A DNA stretch of 17,009 bases, from assembly GCA_035689345.1 (NCBI GenBank), contig DASSLR010000003.1, positions 1 through 17,009 on the forward strand, in the 5' to 3' direction. Positions 14,115-17,009 of this stretch are shown here, one piece after another (position 1 is the first letter of the stretch; the number at the start of each line of letters is the position of its first letter). The stretch is from CF-118 sp035689345. GTDB taxonomy: Bacteria; Chloroflexota; Dormibacteria; Dormibacterales; Dormibacteraceae. The position numbers and the translations under genes were made by a program. The notes under the pieces were generated by a model. The model was not told where the DNA came from and did not search any database. It was given only the letters and a program-made list of their open reading frames with translations.

Positions 14115-14138
14115 ATATCCACAAGATGCTGTGGATTT
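14115..14138. repeat. Inverted repeat with DnaA-box-like arms
   Basis: ATCCACA (14117-14123) and TGTGGAT (14130-14136) form a perfect 7-bp inverted repeat with a 6-nt spacer. Each arm extends to a near-match of the DnaA box TTATCCACA: ATATCCACA on the plus strand (8 of 9) and AAATCCACA on the minus strand (7 of 9). It is placed between the divergent pur and sigma transcription units, so it may be an operator. Confidence 0.5.
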
Positions 14139-14189
14139 CATGACGATAAGTAGTCAGTAGCGTGCGGGCGGAGATAATCGCAGGAGCGC

Positions 14190-14243
14190 ATGTCGCAGCC
14201 CGCTTCGCGAAGTCGTAACCGTATTCGGAGGCTCCCCGTTTGA
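14190..14243 (+). CDS. Possible 17-aa leader peptide upstream of the ECF sigma gene
   Basis: An ATG with AGGAG three bases upstream opens a 17-codon frame, MSQPASRSRNRIRRLPV, ending in TGA 22 nt before the sigma-factor start. A GATAAT box lies 12-17 bp upstream of the ATG. The peptide is Arg-rich and resembles nothing I know. The good Shine-Dalgarno sequence is the main support; it could be chance. Confidence 0.25.
   Translation: MSQPASRSRNRIRRLPV
14215..14240 (+). promoter_or_regulatory. ECF-type promoter candidate (possible autoregulation)
   Basis: GTAACC (14215-14220) and CGTT (14237-14240) are separated by 16 bp, resembling the GGAAC-N16-CGT layout recognised by many ECF sigma factors. 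The start would be near 14247, leaving about 20 nt to the sigma GTG. ECF factors often drive their own operon. The match is short, so confidence is low. Confidence 0.25.
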
Positions 14244-14265
14244 ACCCGCACAGGCTGAGAGGCCA

Positions 14266-14823
14266 GTGAGCGACCCGGGTCGCGGCGAGGAAAGAGAGCT
14301 CGTCGAACGCGCCAAGCGGGACCCGCGTGAATTCGGGGCGCTCTATGACCGGCACTTTCAGCAGATCTACAGGTTCGTGTATTCCAGAGTGAGGGAGCAA
14401 ACCGCAGCGGAGGATGTCACCTCAGAGGTCTTCATCAAGGCCCTGAAGGCAATGCCCCGTTACCAGGACACGGGGCGTCCTTTTGCTGCCTGGCTCTACC
14501 AGATCGCGGTCAACGCGATCGCCGACCGCTACCGCAGCCAGCGGCCCTCGCAGCCGCTCGAGGACTTCCACGACCTGTCGGTCGCGGGACCGGCGCTCGA
14601 GGAGCAGGCCGCGCAGCGCGACGAGATCCGCCGTATCTGGGCGATCGTCGAAGAGCTGCCGGTGCAGCAGCGCACGGCGCTGGTCCTGAAGTTCCAGGAA
14701 GACATGAGGATCGAGGACATCGCGGTCGCCATGGGCAAGACGCCCGGCGCCGTGAAGCTGTTGATCCATCGCGGCGTGACCAGCCTGCGCGAGCAGGCGG
14801 GCGCCCTGAGGCCGGTCGATTGA
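14266..14823 (+). CDS. ECF-subfamily RNA polymerase sigma factor
   Basis: A 185-residue sigma70-family factor of the extracytoplasmic-function type. Region 2 spans about 24-92 (FGALYDRHFQQIYRFVYSRV, then AEDVTSEVFIKAL). Region 4 spans about 128-178 (VEELPVQQRTALVLKF, with the helix-turn-helix IEDIAVAMGKTPGAVKLLIHRG). There is no region 1.1 or 3 and no C-terminal extension. The start is GTG 14266, preceded by GAGAGG three bases upstream. It overlaps the next gene by four bases (TTGA), the typical sigma/anti-sigma coupling. It guides RNA polymerase to a small set of promoters when released by a signal; the target set is unknown. It is divergent from the pur operon. Confidence 0.94.
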   Translation: MSDPGRGEERELVERAKRDPREFGALYDRHFQQIYRFVYSRVREQTAAEDVTSEVFIKALKAMPRYQDTGRPFAAWLYQIAVNAIADRYRSQRPSQPLEDFHDLSVAGPALEEQAAQRDEIRRIWAIVEELPVQQRTALVLKFQEDMRIEDIAVAMGKTPGAVKLLIHRGVTSLREQAGALRPVD

Positions 14824-16997
14824 GCGGCCAGCGCTTCGACCCCGAGCTGAACGACGTCCTGCAGGACCATGAGCTCCGGCGCCTGGCGCAGCTTCTGAGC
14901 CGGGCGGAGACGCCGGAGCCTCCGCTGGACGACGCGTTCAAGTCCGCGCTGCGCCGCCAGCTCATGGACATGGCGTGGCGTTCCGCCGAGGGCAGGGACT
15001 CGTGGTGGCGCGGCTGGCTCACCGCGCCGAGGCTGACGTGGGTCGGCGCCGCGGCCGTAGTCGTGATGATCGCCTCGGTCGTGGTCTACACGGCCGCGCA
15101 GCCGCCGGGGGGATTCAACGAGGTCATCGTCCGGAGCCCGCAGCAGGACCAGTCCGCGGTCGCGCTGCACCAGCCCATCCTCGTCTCGTTCAACCAGCCC
15201 ATGGATCACCCGTCCACCGAGAAGGCGACGCAGATCACCCCCGCGACCAGCGTGACCTTCTCCTGGAACGGCGACGCGCAGATGTACATCCAGCCGGTCA
15301 CCGGCGACCTGGCGCCCAACACGCAGTACCAGGTGACCATCGGCCCCGGCGCGCTGACCAAGACGCAGCAGCCGCTCAGCACGCCGACGACGATCACCTT
15401 CGTCACCCAGCCGTCGACGCCCGCGCCGCCGCAGGCCAGCCCGACGCCGCGAGTGCTGACGCTGAACCAGCAGCAGCTCGCCACGATCCCGAGCGCGGCG
15501 TCGTCGTCGCCGCTGTGGTCGCCCGACTCGTCGACGGTCTACTACGTCGCCGCCGGCGGCGCGATCGTGTCGGTGCCGGCGAAGGGCGGAGCACCGACCA
15601 CGCTCGTCACCGATGGCGCGTCCCTGCCCGCGCTCGATCCGGCCGGCGGCAAGCTGGCGTACGTGCGGGCGGGCAAGATCGAGATCCTGACGCCCGCGAC
15701 GAAGACGACCGACGAGGTCGCTCCGGCATCGACTCCGACCGCGCTGCGCTGGGTCGGCGAGACGCTCTTCTTCGGCACGAGCGACGGCGTCTACTCGGTC
15801 GGCGACACCATCAACAAGGTCGCCGGCATCCAGAGCAACCAGGCGGCCAGCGTCATCTCCATCGCGCCGAACGGCCTGCACGCGGTGTACCAGACGGCGA
15901 GCACGCTGTTCGTCCTGGACCTCGGCACCGGCGCGAGCGCCCAGCTTGGCGGTGCAGGCGCGGCGGGCACCTTCCAGGGCTGGTCGCCGAACGGCGCGCG
16001 GCTCATCTACGGGAACCTCGTCGCCGACACGAACGGGAAGACAGTGAAGCAGCTGCCGGAAGGGGACGCGAGCTGGTCGGCCCAGAACGTAATCCTGCTC
16101 GGCTCTGACACCGCCATCTTCTCGGTGCGCCCCGACGGCACGAGCCTGACCAAGCTCGCCGACGGCACCTACCACGCGCCTGCCTGGGCGCCCGATGCGA
16201 GCACGTTCCTGTTCGTGCGCGGCAACGGACTCTGGGTCGCGACCGCGCCCGCGGCCGCGCCGCTGCCCTCGCCGACGGCTCAAGCCTCGGCGATCGTCGA
16301 CGCCTTCATGCGCGCACGCCAGGACAACGACCCGGACAAGGCGCGCACCTACCTCGACGACTCTGGCAAGACCGCCTACGGGTCCGGCAACCCGGCGCTC
16401 ATCCCGAGCAGCGACCTGCAGTTCAAGCGCTACTACATCGTGCTGGCCGAGGTCGACCCGACCACACCGAACACGGTGCGAGTCGTGGTCCGGATGGTGT
16501 TCGGCAAGAACAAGCAGGAGAAGGTGGCCATCGAGGAAACGCTCGTCGTGCTGCGCTCCGTCAGCACGGATCCGTTCCTGATCGACGGAGTGAACGCCGC
16601 GCCGGAGCGCGGCCTCGCCAAGGGCCCTGAGGTCGTCTCGATGAAGGTCACCGGCTCCGAGGTCGACGTCACGTTCGACAGCGACCTCGTCGCGAGCACC
16701 ATCAACTCCGTGACGCTGCAGGACTCCACCGGCGCTGCGATCCAGGTCACGCCGACCTACAACGACAGGACGATCACCTTCAGCGGCCTGCAGCTCACCC
16801 CGGGCGCGCGCTACCGGCTGGTGGTCACCAACAATCTGCAGGACGTGGGCCAGCGGCACGCCGCGGCCGAGTACGACCTGGACTTCGTCGGGCCCGCGCC
16901 CGACTCCACGTCGGGCGCATCGACTCCCGCGCCGCTTCCTTCCCCCAGCCCCGGCGTCTCCCCGAGCCCGAGCCCGACGCCCAGCCCCTCCGCCTAG
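14820..16997 (+). CDS. Membrane-anchored sensor/anti-sigma-like protein with Ig-like and beta-propeller regions
   Basis: A 725-residue protein starting at TTG inside the sigma stop codon (TTGA). Residues 1-70 are a charged cytoplasmic segment (LNDVLQDHELRRLAQLL, RRQLMDMAW) of the size of a short anti-sigma domain, but no HxxxCxxC zinc motif is seen. One TM helix spans about 73-93 (VGAAAVVVMIASVVVY). Outside follow: an Ig-like region of Big_5 type (about 99-196, with ILVSFNQPMD and ITFVTQ); a Pro linker; a beta-propeller-like region (about 225-475) with TolB/WD40-like PLWSPDSSTVYYV, GWSPNGARLIYG and APAWAPDASTFLFV repeats; an NTF2-like or DUF4878-like segment (about 486-590); a second Ig-like region (600-692); and a Pro/Ser tail (704-725). 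It probably binds the sigma factor inside and senses an external cue; this is inferred from context. No single named family is recognised. Confidence 0.85.
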   Translation: MSGQRFDPELNDVLQDHELRRLAQLLSRAETPEPPLDDAFKSALRRQLMDMAWRSAEGRDSWWRGWLTAPRLTWVGAAAVVVMIASVVVYTAAQPPGGFNEVIVRSPQQDQSAVALHQPILVSFNQPMDHPSTEKATQITPATSVTFSWNGDAQMYIQPVTGDLAPNTQYQVTIGPGALTKTQQPLSTPTTITFVTQPSTPAPPQASPTPRVLTLNQQQLATIPSAASSSPLWSPDSSTVYYVAAGGAIVSVPAKGGAPTTLVTDGASLPALDPAGGKLAYVRAGKIEILTPATKTTDEVAPASTPTALRWVGETLFFGTSDGVYSVGDTINKVAGIQSNQAASVISIAPNGLHAVYQTASTLFVLDLGTGASAQLGGAGAAGTFQGWSPNGARLIYGNLVADTNGKTVKQLPEGDASWSAQNVILLGSDTAIFSVRPDGTSLTKLADGTYHAPAWAPDASTFLFVRGNGLWVATAPAAAPLPSPTAQASAIVDAFMRARQDNDPDKARTYLDDSGKTAYGSGNPALIPSSDLQFKRYYIVLAEVDPTTPNTVRVVVRMVFGKNKQEKVAIEETLVVLRSVSTDPFLIDGVNAAPERGLAKGPEVVSMKVTGSEVDVTFDSDLVASTINSVTLQDSTGAAIQVTPTYNDRTITFSGLQLTPGARYRLVVTNNLQDVGQRHAAAEYDLDFVGPAPDSTSGASTPAPLPSPSPGVSPSPSPTPSPSA

Positions 16998-17002
16998 AGG
17001 AG
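16996..17002 (+). promoter_or_regulatory. Ribosome binding site of a gene beyond the right edge
   Basis: AGAGGAG overlaps the TAG stop of the sensor gene, and the window ends seven bases later. A TTG at 17004-17006 is too close to be a comfortable start, so the start codon probably lies just outside. It suggests the sigma/sensor operon continues with a third gene. Confidence 0.45.
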
Positions 17003-17009
17003 CTTGAGC

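Larger units (their letters stand above)
14027..14265. other. Divergent intergenic region between purB and the ECF sigma gene
   Basis: This 239-bp stretch holds the pur -10 box on the minus strand and a DnaA-box-like inverted repeat (14115-14138). On the plus strand it holds a GATAAT box (14173-14178), a possible 17-codon ORF with its own Shine-Dalgarno sequence, and an ECF-like promoter candidate (14215-14240). A perfect 10-bp palindrome, CTTCGCGAAG, lies at 14203-14212. Confidence 0.6.

Noticed and set aside
14529..16859. 776-codon open frame on the minus strand opposite the sensor gene
   Set aside because: Its composition is dominated by Arg, Gly and Asp with no hydrophobic core, while the plus-strand frame has a TM helix, domains and a coupled start. 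It is a shadow.
16920..16994. Tandem repeat near the right edge
   Set aside because: It is the coding repeat for a Pro/Ser-rich protein tail, in frame and ending at the stop codon, not an independent DNA repeat or CRISPR.

Overview
The window is GC-rich bacterial chromosome, with GC strongly favoured at third codon positions. It carries an almost complete, tightly packed purine operon flanked by unrelated genes. Several traits point to a soil bacterium of a high-GC lineage such as Actinomycetota, Dormibacterota or Chloroflexota: a DUF222/13E12-type protein, a deazaflavin (F420)-type nitroreductase-family protein, the separate PurS/PurQ/PurL form of FGAM synthetase, frequent GTG/TTG starts and an apparently leaderless promoter. 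This placement is inference from gene content; there is no rRNA marker in the window.

Left part (1-4060). A DUF222-type gene runs off the left edge on the minus strand, with a strong promoter placing transcription start on its GTG. Next come a class V aminotransferase-like PLP enzyme and a MarR regulator, both minus strand and probably co-transcribed. Divergent from marR is a 14-TM DHA2-type MFS efflux pump on the plus strand; the spacer carries a perfect TATAAT and repeat sequences that could be MarR operators. Convergent with the pump, and sharing overlapping stop codons, is a 51-residue four-cysteine protein, preceded on the minus strand by the DUF385-type gene.

Middle part (4140-14071). 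Nine genes on the minus strand are read in the order purB-purC-purS-purQ-purL-purF-purM-purN-purH. The enzymes cover all steps from PRPP to IMP except PurD (GAR synthetase) and PurE/PurK (AIR carboxylation), which must lie elsewhere. Nearly every junction is a stop/start overlap (GTGA, TAGTG, GTGA, GTGA, TGATG, CTGA, then a 26-nt overlap), so translation is probably coupled. purN appears to start at CTG. A perfect TATAAT lies upstream of purB, and two strong hairpins follow purH.

Right part (14072-17009). A divergent intergenic region holds a DnaA-box-like inverted repeat, a possible 17-codon leader ORF and an ECF-like promoter candidate. On the plus strand follow an ECF sigma factor and, overlapping it by TTGA, a 725-residue single-pass membrane protein. 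That protein has a cytoplasmic N-terminus, two Ig-like regions, a beta-propeller-like region and a Pro/Ser tail, and is probably an atypical anti-sigma or sensor. A ribosome binding site at the right edge suggests the operon continues.

The least conventional items are the sigma/propeller-sensor pair, the non-canonical start codons of purN and the aminotransferase, and the small Cys protein. I saw no CRISPR array, tRNA, rRNA or insertion sequence.
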